Assembly: GCF_050529585.1 (NCBI RefSeq)
Contig: NZ_CP172882.1
Location: 930,001 to 994,000 of the forward strand
Source of the DNA: Enterococcus_D sp050529585
GTDB lineage: Bacteria; Bacillota; Bacilli; Lactobacillales; Enterococcaceae
DNA length: 64,000 nucleotides
Direction: 5' to 3'
Position numbers and translations under genes: made by a program. The notes beneath the pieces are model-generated. The model did not search any database. It was given only the letters and a program-made list of their open reading frames with translations, and was not told the DNA's origin. Of the stretch, positions 26,351-35,862 are shown piece by piece. Within the stretch, counting starts at the first letter, position 1. Each line of letters opens with the position of its first letter.

Positions 26351-28108
26351 TTGGAAAACCAAACCGTTCTTAAAAAATACTTGTTAAGAAAAAAAGCCCT
26401 TCTGATCAGTTCAGCTATTTTTGCTGTCCTGTCGACCATTATGCAGTTTGTCCCTTTTTATTGTATCTACAAAATCATCGAACAATTGATGCTGCATTCG
26501 TATACAGCACAATCATTGATGTACTGGGGCATGTTATCTATCTTTAGCCTAATTGGCAGTTTGCTATTTTTGTATGTGTCCTCTATGTGTTCACATATAG
26601 CCGCTTATGATATTTTATATGAAATTCGGATGGATTTATTGGCGCACCTGACCAAAGTACCGATGAGTTATTTTACACAACATTCCAGTGGGCAAATGAT
26701 CAAAACAATTGATCAAGCAGTAGAAAAAATGGAATCATTCATTGCCCACCAAATACCAGATATTGTTTCTGCAGTGATCTTTCCTGTGATTTATGTTGCT
26801 TTAATGATAGGGATCGACTGGCGATTGGGATTGATTTCTTTGGTGCCGCTCTTCGTTGGTGGCGGACTGTATATGCTATTGATGGCGAAAACCATGAAAG
26901 ACAATACTGTCAAACAGTATCATGATGCATTAGAAGAGATGAATAGCAATGGCGTGGAATATGTCAGGGCGATGCCAGCAGTCAAAGTATTTGATTTGTC
27001 CGTCAATAATTTCAAAAGGTTTCATCAGAGTATCCAAGACTATCGTACTTTGGTTATCGCTTGGACAAAAAAATTCAGAGGGTGCTATATTTGGTTCACT
27101 ACATTCATCACATCAGTTGTTTTATTTGTGTTACCATTTGGTGCCTATCTGATCAGCCGTGATCCGCAAAACAACCACTTGGTGCTGACGGTGATGCTGT
27201 TTGTGATTCTTTCTTCTGGAACAAATGCGCCTTTTATGAAACTGATGTATGCTGCATCCACATATAGCAACGTCAGTGAAGGTGTGCAACGGGTGGATCA
27301 GATGTTTGCTGTGAAAGAAGTGGCAGAACAGCAGACAGATAAAGTGTTTGAAGATAATGGCATCCGATATGAGCATGTCCACTTTTCTTATACAAAAGAC
27401 ACCCCGATCCTAAAAGATGTTGACTTTGAATTGAAGCCCAATACGATGAATGCCCTCGTCGGCCCATCTGGCGGCGGTAAAAGTACCATCGCCCAATTGC
27501 TGCTGCGCTTTTATGAAGTGGAGCAAGGGGCAATAAAAATCGGGAATCTTGATATCAGAGAGGTCTCTACGGATCAGTTGATGCAAGAGGTATCCTTTGT
27601 CTTTCAAGACGTCACATTATTCAATGATACGATTGAAGCGAATATTCGGATGGGAAATATGGATGTAAGCTTTGATGAAGTCAAACGCATTGCGCAATTG
27701 GCCCGTTGTGATGTATTTATTGACAAGCTGCCAGATGGGTATCAGACAAAAATTGGTGAAAAGGGCGTATTTGTCTCAAAAGGAGAGGCACAGCGAATCT
27801 CGATTGCCCGTGCATTATTAAAAAATTCTCCGTTCCTGGTCCTGGATGAAGCGACTGCTTATGCCGATGCTGAAAATGAAGTCTATATCCAACAAGCAAT
27901 CAATGCGTTGGTTGTGGGCAAAACGGTCTTGATCATTGCCCATCGCCTTTGGACGATTCAACATGTCGACCAAATTTTAGTCTGTAACAAGGGACGGATC
28001 GAACAAGTTGGTACCCACGAAGAACTTTTGGCAACCAATCAATTGTACGCGAATCTTTGGGAAATCAATACAGAAACAAAAGATTGGGGGCCGCATGCCT
28101 ATGTCTAA
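26351..28108 (+). CDS. fused ABC transporter half (permease-ATPase), first subunit
   Basis: 585 residues from TTG 26351, 8 bases after AAGGAAGG. Six membrane helices (about 15-310) precede an ATPase domain: Walker A GPSGGGKST, Q-loop FVFQDVTLF, Walker B FLVLDEATAY, switch histidine IIAHRLW. The ABC signature is degenerate (VSKGEAQRIS in place of LSGGE) and the D-loop reads ATAYAD. Exporter-fold pairs of this kind (IrtAB/YbtPQ) import iron-siderophore complexes. The Fur-like site upstream and the ECF genes downstream support an iron-chelate or heme role by inference. It must pair with the next protein, which has canonical motifs. Confidence 0.85.
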   Translation: MENQTVLKKYLLRKKALLISSAIFAVLSTIMQFVPFYCIYKIIEQLMLHSYTAQSLMYWGMLSIFSLIGSLLFLYVSSMCSHIAAYDILYEIRMDLLAHLTKVPMSYFTQHSSGQMIKTIDQAVEKMESFIAHQIPDIVSAVIFPVIYVALMIGIDWRLGLISLVPLFVGGGLYMLLMAKTMKDNTVKQYHDALEEMNSNGVEYVRAMPAVKVFDLSVNNFKRFHQSIQDYRTLVIAWTKKFRGCYIWFTTFITSVVLFVLPFGAYLISRDPQNNHLVLTVMLFVILSSGTNAPFMKLMYAASTYSNVSEGVQRVDQMFAVKEVAEQQTDKVFEDNGIRYEHVHFSYTKDTPILKDVDFELKPNTMNALVGPSGGGKSTIAQLLLRFYEVEQGAIKIGNLDIREVSTDQLMQEVSFVFQDVTLFNDTIEANIRMGNMDVSFDEVKRIAQLARCDVFIDKLPDGYQTKIGEKGVFVSKGEAQRISIARALLKNSPFLVLDEATAYADAENEVYIQQAINALVVGKTVLIIAHRLWTIQHVDQILVCNKGRIEQVGTHEELLATNQLYANLWEINTETKDWGPHAYV

Positions 28109-29840
28109 GTTCTTCTATCATTTATCATCGGGCAACCCCCAAAAACTTGTGCCAGCTATTTTTTGGTCGACCTTTGAATCTGTTGCCCGATTAATACCCG
28201 CGGTGATTGCGTTTTATGGCATAAATGAATTGTTTGACTCTTTTCGCGGACATCGTCAATTAGAGACACGGTTGTTCGTTATTCTAGGTGTAGCCAGCCT
28301 CATTTGGTTTGTGCTGCAACTCTATATTTCGAAAGTGACCTATGACAAAGAGTATTTAGCCGCCTACGATGTGTCTGCACAAGGAAGAACTGCGCTGGCG
28401 AATCATTTGCGAAAACTTTCCTTGGGATTTCTGGATAAACGTGATCCAGGAGATTTGACCACCATGATGCTGGGGGACTATGCACAAGTTGAATCGGCCA
28501 TCTCCCATATGGTGCCGCAAGCAGTTTCTGCAGGGATTTTATTGTGCATGGCATTTGTTACCTTACTGACAATCAATTGGCAATTAACACTGGGACTCTA
28601 TGCACTTGTTCCGGTGGTTTTGGTGATTGTCCAGCTGTCAAATCGCTTAATGAAAAAATTGGGTGGGAAACATGTGGATGCCAAAGTCGAAAGTGCATCT
28701 AGACTGCAAGAATATCTGCAAGGTATTAAGGAAATCAAAGCATATTCCTTAGGTGGAGAAAAATTTTCGCGTATCGAAACAGCGTTTGATCGTTTGCGTA
28801 CAGAATCGATCCGACTTGAAGGAACATTGGGTCCAGTAGTTATGACAACGATCTCTGTGCTGCGATTGGGGTTGCCGATTCTGATTTTTGTTGGTGGAAA
28901 ATTACTGGTCGATGGGCAGATCAATGCCTCAATTTTGCTCATTTTTATTGTGGTGGCAAGTCGTATTTACGATCCATTTACAGCATTGATGATGAATTAT
29001 ACAGAAATGCGTTATGCCGCGATCAGTGCAGACCGCATCATGGAGATAAGGAATCAGCCGGAGATGACAGGAACCGCTGAACTAAGCGGAGATCTCACAG
29101 TTTCCTTTGACCATGTCGATTTTTCCTACAACAATGTGCAAGTTCTCCATGACATCAATCTGACGATTCAGCCGAAGACATTGACTGTTTTGGTGGGGCC
29201 ATCAGGCAGTGGGAAATCGACGATAGTGAAATTGATCGCTCGCTTTTATGATGTGCAGCAGGGGAAAATCTTTATCGGTGAGCAGCAGCTAGATGATGTG
29301 AACCCAGACAATCTTTACCAGCATCTATCCATGGTGTTTCAAGATGTTTATCTATTTAAAGATACGATATTGAATAATATTCGGGTGGGTCATCCATCCG
29401 CAAGTTTTGAAGAAGTAGTAGCAGCAGCGAAGGATGCCCAATGTCACGATTTCATCATGCAGCTGCCAGATGGCTATCAGACAATGGTTGGTGAGGGAGG
29501 TTCCACACTATCCGGCGGAGAAAAACAAAGAATCAGTATTGCTCGGGCGCTGTTGAAAAAATCTGAAATCATCCTTTTGGATGAAGCCACCGCCGCATTG
29601 GATTTAGAAAATGAATGGGCGGTACAACAAGCAATCGCACAGTTAGTCAAAGATCGAACAGTCATCGTGATCGCCCATCGATTGAATACGATCATTCATG
29701 CAGATCAAATCATTGTGTTGAATAACGGTCAGGTAGTATCCAGTGGCACACATACGGAACTATATCAATCCTGTGATTTATATACACATTTGGTCAATAT
29801 GCAAACAGAATCTAAAAATTGGAAATTTTCCAGAAATTGA
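28101..29840 (+). CDS. fused ABC transporter half (permease-ATPase), second subunit
   Basis: 579 residues taking ATG 28101 (MSKFFYHLSSG), 10 bases after a G-run; ATG 28095 is equally in frame, and both overlap the end of the previous gene. Six membrane helices, then a complete ATPase: GPSGSGKST, VFQDVYLF, STLSGGEKQRISIARAL, IILLDEATAALDLENE, IVIAHRLN. With a degenerate partner and a canonical partner, the dimer is asymmetric, with both subunits' motifs contributing differently to the two ATP sites. Same operon as the first half. Confidence 0.88.
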   Translation: MSKFFYHLSSGNPQKLVPAIFWSTFESVARLIPAVIAFYGINELFDSFRGHRQLETRLFVILGVASLIWFVLQLYISKVTYDKEYLAAYDVSAQGRTALANHLRKLSLGFLDKRDPGDLTTMMLGDYAQVESAISHMVPQAVSAGILLCMAFVTLLTINWQLTLGLYALVPVVLVIVQLSNRLMKKLGGKHVDAKVESASRLQEYLQGIKEIKAYSLGGEKFSRIETAFDRLRTESIRLEGTLGPVVMTTISVLRLGLPILIFVGGKLLVDGQINASILLIFIVVASRIYDPFTALMMNYTEMRYAAISADRIMEIRNQPEMTGTAELSGDLTVSFDHVDFSYNNVQVLHDINLTIQPKTLTVLVGPSGSGKSTIVKLIARFYDVQQGKIFIGEQQLDDVNPDNLYQHLSMVFQDVYLFKDTILNNIRVGHPSASFEEVVAAAKDAQCHDFIMQLPDGYQTMVGEGGSTLSGGEKQRISIARALLKKSEIILLDEATAALDLENEWAVQQAIAQLVKDRTVIVIAHRLNTIIHADQIIVLNNGQVVSSGTHTELYQSCDLYTHLVNMQTESKNWKFSRN

Positions 29841-29859
29841 ATGGAGGAAAAGTGAATAT

Positions 29860-30459
29860 ATGAAAAATAAGCATAAACTAGCATCGAAAGATTATTTAAC
29901 GATCGGTCTATACACAGTGGTCAATCTCATCGTCTCCATTGCGTTATCTGTGCTCACAACACCCTTTTTGGTTTGGGCCTATCCCTATGCGACAGCATTT
30001 GTTTTATTCTTTACGTGTCCAATCTATATTTTATTGGCCTTCAAAGTTGGCAAACGCTATACATTGCTGACCTTCGGTATCATCAGCGGTTTATTGTATA
30101 CGATCATGGGGACACCCTTCGTTTTGCCATTTGCCATATTAGGGGCTGCGGTTGGAGAACTCATCTTATCGGCATTTGGTGATTACAGAAATCTTAAAGC
30201 ACAAACGATTGCGTATACAATCTACAATCTGATTTATGGATTTTGCAACTATATCATTCTCGCGTTTTCTGCAGAGTATTATTTTTCAACGATGCATGTG
30301 CAAGGTGCACTGAAAGACGCGTATATCAAATATATGACCTCTCCGTTTTGGATCATCGTAGCTGTTGTCTTACTGATCATCGCCAATATATTGGGGTGCT
30401 GGTTTGGTTACCATTTGTTGAAAAAACACTTCATCAAATCGGGCCTTGTGTCGAAATAA
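29860..30459 (+). CDS. ECF transporter S component, MptD/Trep_Strep family
   Basis: 199 residues from ATG 29860, after GGAGG at 29843-29847; the longer frame from 29743 overlaps the ABC gene. Five to six membrane segments (for example YLTIGLYTVVNLIVSIALSV and LTFGIISGLLYTIMGTPFVL). The pattern fits the MptD/Trep_Strep group of substrate-binding ECF subunits, which in several lactic bacteria and streptococci are encoded beside IrtAB-like ABC genes and linked to heme or metal-chelate uptake. It would capture the substrate and dock on the T and A subunits encoded next. Substrate is inferred. Confidence 0.75.
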   Translation: MKNKHKLASKDYLTIGLYTVVNLIVSIALSVLTTPFLVWAYPYATAFVLFFTCPIYILLAFKVGKRYTLLTFGIISGLLYTIMGTPFVLPFAILGAAVGELILSAFGDYRNLKAQTIAYTIYNLIYGFCNYIILAFSAEYYFSTMHVQGALKDAYIKYMTSPFWIIVAVVLLIIANILGCWFGYHLLKKHFIKSGLVSK

Positions 30460-30472
30460 AAAAATATTTGTT

Positions 30473-30496
30473 CAAGGAGCTATGGTTATAGCTCCT
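30473..30496 (+). terminator. hairpin between S and T genes (attenuator-like)
   Basis: A 10-bp perfect stem (AAGGAGCTAT / ATAGCTCCTT) with a 4-base loop, then TTATTT. The weak T-run suggests partial termination or RNA processing that could lower expression of the T and A subunits relative to upstream genes. Confidence 0.45.
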
Positions 30497-30521
30497 TTAT
30501 TTGAAGAAAGGTGTGGAGCGC

Positions 30522-31205
30522 TTGGCGCGTAGGATTGATCCAAAAATTCAGTTTTTATTGTTGCTTTTTTTAGGATGTATCATTTTGATTTCGGGTACGC
30601 AGCAGTTGTTGATGCTCAATGTATTGGCTGGCCTATACCTGCTATACAATCAGCATTACATGGGGGCTGTGAAATTATTTTGTTTGCTTCTGATACTTTA
30701 TGTTCTGAATATGTATGTTTCAGCAACCACGTATCAGTTCTTCAAATATTTGGGTTTGTTTGTTTTTTTGATTTTAAGGATTTCTCCAGTCATCGCCTTT
30801 GCTTCAGTTTTACAAGAGGTGCCCAGCGGTAAATTGATTTCATCTTTACAACAGTTGGGGATTCCCCGAAATATACTGATTACATTGGCTGTTACGCTGC
30901 GTTTTTTTCCGATTATCAAAAAGGAAAATCAAACGATCCAGTCTTCTGCTCAGTTGAGAGGCCTATCTTTCAAACAAAGCCGTAATTGGTTGCATCCCTT
31001 AAATAGTTTTGAATATTCATTTGTCCCATTGATGATGCGCACCTTAAAGATCACCGATGAATTAGCCGCATCCGCGATGACCAAAGGAATCGATTCTCCC
31101 CAAAAGAGAACCTCAATCTACGACAATCGATTAAGAGTTTCTGATTATCTGATTGCTGGTTGTGTGATTGCGGGCAGCCTATTTATTTTAGGGATAAAGA
31201 TGTAA
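30522..31205 (+). CDS. ECF transporter T component (CbiQ-like transmembrane subunit)
   Basis: 227 residues from TTG 30522; the frame is open from TTG 30501 and also has GTG 30513. I prefer 30522 because AAAGGTG lies about 9 bases upstream, but this is uncertain. Starts ARRIDPKIQFLLLLF, the usual T-subunit opening, with about five membrane helices. The coupling-helix motifs that bind the ATPases are visible as SAQLRGLSF and SAMTKGID. It links the S component to the double ATPase encoded next. Confidence 0.85.
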   Translation: MARRIDPKIQFLLLLFLGCIILISGTQQLLMLNVLAGLYLLYNQHYMGAVKLFCLLLILYVLNMYVSATTYQFFKYLGLFVFLILRISPVIAFASVLQEVPSGKLISSLQQLGIPRNILITLAVTLRFFPIIKKENQTIQSSAQLRGLSFKQSRNWLHPLNSFEYSFVPLMMRTLKITDELAASAMTKGIDSPQKRTSIYDNRLRVSDYLIAGCVIAGSLFILGIKM

Positions 31206-31222
31206 CGGGAGGATACAGTGAA

Positions 31223-32671
31223 ATGACAGCAGCGATTCAATTAAAGAACATCCATTTTTCCTATGACGAAAAAGCGCATCAGTTGAAAAATTTTGATTTA
31301 GAGATTCCCAAAGGCGCTTGTGTTCTATTAACAGGCGGATCAGGTTGTGGGAAAACGACAGTGACCCGCTTGATCAATGGATTGATCCCCAATTATTTTG
31401 AAGGTGACCTTGAAGGGGAAATCTATCTGTCAGGTAAAAATACTGCACAATTTGAAAGTTGGGAATATGGCAAATATGTAGGCAGTGTTTTTCAAGATTC
31501 GCGCGCACAATTTTTTACAGCCCATGTGTTAGATGAATTGGCTTTCGCATCAGAAAATTATGGGACTGACGCGAAAATAATTCGGCAAAGAATCAGCGAT
31601 GTGCTGCAAGGAAACCAAATCACCGATTTAAGAAACCAAAAATTAGCGCATCTTTCAAGTGGTGAAAAGCAAAAAATCGCCATGAGCGCCGTCCAGGTCC
31701 ATGATCCAGATATTTATGTACTAGATGAACCGTCAGCAAACCTTGATGATGCTTCTTGTCTGATTCTGGCAAAGGCACTGAATGCCTTAAAACAACAAGG
31801 CAAAACAATATTGATCGCTGATCACCGAATCTATTATTTATTAGATATCGTTGATCGTATCGTCTATATGGATAACGGCGCAATAGCCAATCAGTGGACG
31901 CAAAGGGAATTTAAACAATTGGATCCAGACTATTTGTCATTGATTGGTATCAGAAGCAGTGCTGCTATCACCTTGAAGGATGTTGTGGCGGCGTCATCGC
32001 AGCCGGAAAATAGCGAGAGCGAACGCAGCGAATCAGATGTATTGCAATTGCATCATCTTGCTGTCGGTCATGGCCTGCGAAAAGAGCCGTTGCTGCAAGG
32101 AATCAACCTCTCGATTAAGAAAGGTGAAGTGGTCGTTTTAACAGGCAAAAATGGCATCGGGAAAACCACGTTTGCTCAGACGCTTTGTGGATTGCAGAAA
32201 GAAAAATCCGGCAACATCACCTTTAACGATCAAGTGCTTTCAAAGAAGAAAAGAGTCCAAAAGTTTTGGTTTGTTTTACAAGATGCAGATTATCAGTTGT
32301 TTTCAGATAGTGTGATGAATGAATTACTTTTAGGGTTAGACAACACGCAAGCAAACCGGGCACTTGCTGCCAAATTATTACAAGAACTTGGCCTGGAACA
32401 AGTGAAAGATCAACATCCCGCTTCTTTATCAGGGGGCCAAAAGCAAAGGGTCACCTTTGCCGTTGGCTTGATGCGACAGCCGGAATATTTGATATTAGAT
32501 GAACCAACTTCTGGATTGGATGCCCGTAATATGAAAAGAATGCAAAAATTGATCAAAGAATATAGCGATAGGGGAATTCGTTTTATCATCATCAGCCATG
32601 ATTTTGAATTTGCCTTACGATTAGGCTGTCCCACAATCAATATGGATGCGTATCGCGTGAAGAAGATATAA
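31223..32671 (+). CDS. ECF transporter energy-coupling double ATPase (two ABC domains)
   Basis: 482 residues from ATG 31223, behind GGGAGGA. Two ABC domains in one chain. Domain 1 (about 1-230): Walker A GGSGCGKTT, signature LSSGEKQK, Walker B YVLDEPSANLD. Domain 2 (about 265-482): GKNGIGKTT, SLSGGQKQR, LILDEPTSGLD, ISHDFEF. A fused A1A2 subunit replaces the usual two separate proteins. An Asn/Ser/Glu-rich linker lies near 255-275. It ends the operon; a terminator lies about 140 bases downstream. Confidence 0.9.
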   Translation: MTAAIQLKNIHFSYDEKAHQLKNFDLEIPKGACVLLTGGSGCGKTTVTRLINGLIPNYFEGDLEGEIYLSGKNTAQFESWEYGKYVGSVFQDSRAQFFTAHVLDELAFASENYGTDAKIIRQRISDVLQGNQITDLRNQKLAHLSSGEKQKIAMSAVQVHDPDIYVLDEPSANLDDASCLILAKALNALKQQGKTILIADHRIYYLLDIVDRIVYMDNGAIANQWTQREFKQLDPDYLSLIGIRSSAAITLKDVVAASSQPENSESERSESDVLQLHHLAVGHGLRKEPLLQGINLSIKKGEVVVLTGKNGIGKTTFAQTLCGLQKEKSGNITFNDQVLSKKKRVQKFWFVLQDADYQLFSDSVMNELLLGLDNTQANRALAAKLLQELGLEQVKDQHPASLSGGQKQRVTFAVGLMRQPEYLILDEPTSGLDARNMKRMQKLIKEYSDRGIRFIIISHDFEFALRLGCPTINMDAYRVKKI

Positions 32672-32807
32672 AATACTAGAATTCGATGGGTGTGAGGGTC
32701 GTTTAAAAACATGAGTAGAAATCCGCAACATCTGTTTGACTGACAAAAAGGGCGGATCATGAACAAAAGTCGGACCTTGGTCAAGCATATCGAACAGCAT
32801 CAACTAT

Positions 32808-32849
32808 AAACAGCAAAGTTAGTAGAAATGACTAGCTTTGCTGTTTTTT
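32808..32849 (+). terminator. terminator of the ABC/ECF operon
   Basis: An 11-bp stem (AAACAGCAAAG at 32808-32818 with CTTTGCTGTTT at 32836-32846) continuing into TTT. The remainder of 32672-33103 shows no gene; the minus-strand frames there have no ribosome binding site. Confidence 0.75.
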
Positions 32850-33103
32850 GCTTAAGGAAAACAGGACATGCCTTTTACTTTCTCAGATGAAAATGGATTG
32901 TATGGCGAAAGAAGGTAAAGCGAGGCCCGGGATGATAGATTTCAGAGGAAATAACTGCCGCAGCCTTCTCAAATCCATCCTTTAACCAGAAATGATTCAC
33001 ACTATCTAAATGACAATATATTATAATGGTATTTGGTTAATCGCTTTCAATAAGATATAATAGAATAGTAAACGACTTGAAATGAGATCGCGAGGGAAAT
33101 ATT

Positions 33104-33724
33104 TTGAAAAAAATCGTATTGATTATCTTGTTTATACTATGGCGTGCTATCACCAAGAGGGGCGTTCCTGTCGCGTACGCAAAGTACCTCATGAGCTATG
33201 ATCAATTAGGCTTCAGAATACTTCTTTCAGCCGCCGCCATTATCCTCTTCCACAAATATTTATTACAAAGTTTTAGAAGGGTAAAAATCGTACCATTGAT
33301 CAAAATATGTCTCATCACGTCAATCGCGATCATACTCAGCGTTGGGTTGATCAATTTGCTTCTTATTGGAGATGGAAACCCATGGGTGTTCAAGTTTCCA
33401 GTAGAACAAAGGAACGCGCTATCTGTGTTTCATGTCATCATAGTCGCACCATTTTTCGAGGAGATATTTTATCGTTATACCCTTATTTACGATGGTGAAA
33501 AGCGCTGGTTGAGAATCCTCACCACGATAGGCAGTCTACTATTATTTACACTAAGTCATAGTGCCAACGTGAACGGCAACCTCCTTGCATTGTTTCCATT
33601 CCTCATCATTGGCTTCTTTCTAACGATCGCTTATTTGCGTAAGAAAAATATTTGGCACTCTATTTTTGCTCATGCGGTTTATAATTTTACTGTCATGGTT
33701 ATGGCTTTGTTGTTGGGTGGGTAA
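33104..33724 (+). CDS. CPBP family intramembrane metalloprotease (Abi-like)
   Basis: 206 residues from TTG 33104 (GAGGGA upstream). About six membrane helices. Active-site motifs of the CPBP/Rce1 family are in order: FFEEIFYRY (EExxxR), FTLSHSA, and FAHAVYN (H-x-x-x-N). In Lactobacillales such proteases often protect against bacteriocins or process surface peptides. No bacteriocin gene is seen beside it, so the role is open. Confidence 0.82.
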   Translation: MKKIVLIILFILWRAITKRGVPVAYAKYLMSYDQLGFRILLSAAAIILFHKYLLQSFRRVKIVPLIKICLITSIAIILSVGLINLLLIGDGNPWVFKFPVEQRNALSVFHVIIVAPFFEEIFYRYTLIYDGEKRWLRILTTIGSLLLFTLSHSANVNGNLLALFPFLIIGFFLTIAYLRKKNIWHSIFAHAVYNFTVMVMALLLGG

Positions 33725-34027
33725 TCGTTTCTCGTTTCCTGATAGATTTCGTAAAACGTTGTCTTCGGTCATTCAATTTGAAAGAAGATAAGAAAATTAA
33801 GCATATTTCTTCTGCATATTTCGCTGCTTTGACATATGCTATCCACCAATACCACATGTCGTCGAGCAGAAAAATTAGACCAGGATACAAAGGAGAAAGG
33901 ATTTCTAAAAAAATGTTAGAAGAAATGGTAATTGGACGACAACCAGAGTAGCGTGATAAGAGATTGATAGGGTAGCGTAACTACATCTTTTTTATATTCA
34001 TAATATTTCTGCGAAAGGGCGGACAAA
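33725..34027. other. intergenic spacer
   Basis: About 300 bases with no supported gene on either strand, no terminator of note, and AT-rich throughout. Confidence 0.4.
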
Positions 34028-34816
34028 ATGCTGCGAGAATTACCATTAAAAGATAACATAACAATTTTAACTACACCCACAGAAAATAATATATGTATCT
34101 TTTCTCATGAAAAAGCTGCGATTAAAATTTTTGAAAACGACAAAATAATTCATACTTTTGCGCATGAACTGTTCGAACAAAAGAAAATTACCATTCATGA
34201 AATTATGATGTATAAAAATGAATGGTATCTTTTTTTTTCGATGGATGATGAGAAGGCTGTCTTTATAGATAATTCTATTATTACATTAGGAAACGGAATA
34301 CTAAAAATAGTACCATCCCCAAATGGAATATTAGTTGCGTATAATGAAGAGGGGATACTGTCCTCTGAAAAAGGTGGAGCTCACTATGGTCTAGTAGAAT
34401 TCAATATAGATTTAAATAATTATAATGAGGTCCTTCCTCATCGTCTATCGTCGTCATTCATTGACCTAGAGGCCATATCTGCAATATCAGATAATGGAGA
34501 CATCTTTCTAATTGCATATACGGATGTAGAAAAACAAATAATGATTAAATATAATTTGTTTAGCCATTTAACTGAAGTAAAAGAATTTGTGTGTGATGCT
34601 GCTATATTCGACATTTGTCATTTTAATGATTATATTTGTATATTTGCAGAAAATTTTATTTACCTATTTGATGAAACTATGTGCCTTACAGGAAAAATAG
34701 ATATAAGTGAAAAAATAGGACACGAAATTTTTAATGTTCATACTAGTCAAAAAAATATTATTTTAGAAGCAGTTGGGATGTATATTGTAGTCACTATGAG
34801 TGAACTTTTAAAATGA
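34028..34816 (+). CDS. hypothetical protein, possible immunity-type
   Basis: 262 residues, ATG 34028 after GAAAGGGCGG. The predicted product is mostly beta-strand, with repeating hydrophobic/aromatic strands (ICIFSHEKAAIKIFEN; WYLFFSMDDEKAVFID; IFAENFIYLFDETMC) that suggest a beta-propeller-like fold. It is acidic, with no signal or membrane segment. It is the first of three unknown cytosolic proteins around a broken RHS toxin tail. In polymorphic toxin loci such genes are often orphan immunity proteins; that is contextual inference. I do not recognise the family. Confidence 0.6.
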   Translation: MLRELPLKDNITILTTPTENNICIFSHEKAAIKIFENDKIIHTFAHELFEQKKITIHEIMMYKNEWYLFFSMDDEKAVFIDNSIITLGNGILKIVPSPNGILVAYNEEGILSSEKGGAHYGLVEFNIDLNNYNEVLPHRLSSSFIDLEAISAISDNGDIFLIAYTDVEKQIMIKYNLFSHLTEVKEFVCDAAIFDICHFNDYICIFAENFIYLFDETMCLTGKIDISEKIGHEIFNVHTSQKNIILEAVGMYIVVTMSELLK

Positions 34817-35153
34817 ACGACACTAAATGGACAAATGTTAATAAGGATATAGGGGTTAAAACCAAAAATATAAAGTTAATTGCTATAAAAACTTCAAAGT
34901 AATAAATACAGAAAAAAATTTTTAATAGTATTTTGATCGTCAAGTTGAAGAAGACAAAAAGGTTAGTGAATGATTCGTCCTCCATGAGTCAGCCTAAAAA
35001 ATTTGATTTGCAAGAAGTTAAATTCAGACCAAAAGTGAGTTGCAATTGATAAAAACTAAATTTTTTAAAAATTTCAGTGTTAAGATCATTTATGATAAAT
35101 TTATTAAACATGTCAGACAGGCACACTAGTACAAGAAATAGAATGGACAAAAT
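34817..35153. other. AT-rich spacer between unknown genes
   Basis: 337 bases, very AT-rich, with many stops in all frames; nothing recognisable. Such spacers between orphan immunity genes are often decayed toxin-tail DNA, which cannot be shown here. Confidence 0.35.
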
Positions 35154-35510
35154 ATGAAAAAAATGAAATCTCCAATTGTGATATTTAGACTAAAAATGTT
35201 GAAACAAACATTTATTATGAAAGAGTATGATCGAACTTTAGACTTTGATATAAGTGATGAAACCGTAATGGAATCACTAGATGATCTTAAAATAGGTGAA
35301 TTACTACAAGTAGAAGAAAGCAGACATGGCTTATTACTTGATTTCACAGCTATGATTTTATTTCAAGATGATAGTAATTTCTTTTTCCAACTATTGTCAC
35401 CTCAAGATGATTTTTCTGAAAGAGTTTTTGACTCATATTTTTCAATATCAAAAGTTGACTTTAATCGATTATTGAAAATTGGTAAAATTAAAATTATTAG
35501 ATTACAATAA
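35154..35510 (+). CDS. hypothetical protein, possible immunity-type
   Basis: 118 residues from ATG 35154; the ribosome binding site is weak. An Asp/Glu-rich protein with alternating strands (YDRTLDFDISDETVMESLDD; LLDFTAMILFQDDSNFFFQL). No signal peptide. It lies directly before an IS6-type end and the broken RHS tail. I do not recognise it; an orphan immunity protein is the best contextual guess. Confidence 0.55.
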   Translation: MKKMKSPIVIFRLKMLKQTFIMKEYDRTLDFDISDETVMESLDDLKIGELLQVEESRHGLLLDFTAMILFQDDSNFFFQLLSPQDDFSERVFDSYFSISKVDFNRLLKIGKIKIIRLQ

Positions 35511-35512
35511 TT

Positions 35513-35530
35513 GGCTCTGTTGCAAAGTGT
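35513..35530. mobile_element. IS6-family terminal inverted repeat, single relic
   Basis: GGCTCTGTTGCAAAGTGT closely matches the ends of IS6-family elements such as IS1216 (GGTTCTGTTGCAAAG). No transposase gene or matching second end is nearby, so only an end remains, marking a past insertion or recombination point. Confidence 0.55.
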
Positions 35531-35541
35531 TAAAAATGATA

Positions 35542-35743
35542 CAGCAGCTGACCGTGAATGGATATACCTACGCGGATAACAATCCGATGTGAACGTTGAT
35601 ATAGATGGGGATTCTGTGATAGTAGCTGATATAAGATTTATATAAGTGCAAAAATAATTTTTCCTATTGCAACAATGTTAGCCGCACTAGGTATAGGTTA
35701 TTATTTGGCAAAAAAACATCATAATGACCTGATAAAATGGTAG
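35542..35743 (+). pseudogene. broken C-terminal region of an RHS/YD-repeat toxin
   Basis: Frame at 35548-35592 reads LTVNGYTYADNNPM, then a stop; one base later in another frame NVDIDGDSVIV continues the hallmark RHS core end (YxYxxNNPMxxxDxDG). A third frame gives a hydrophobic stretch (PIATMLAALGIGYYLAKKHH) to a stop at 35741-35743, as in WapA-type toxins where the variable toxin tail begins. At least two frameshifts and no start mark it as a pseudogene. Probably swapped-out toxin-tail DNA. Confidence 0.6.
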
Positions 35744-35862
35744 GATACAAAAAAAGGGATTTTACGAAAATAAGTGAATCCATGTGCTGCTATCGATTGC
35801 AGCAAACATGGTAATGCTAAACGGAACTGATTTGCCACAAACGCATAGTTGGCAGCATAGTT

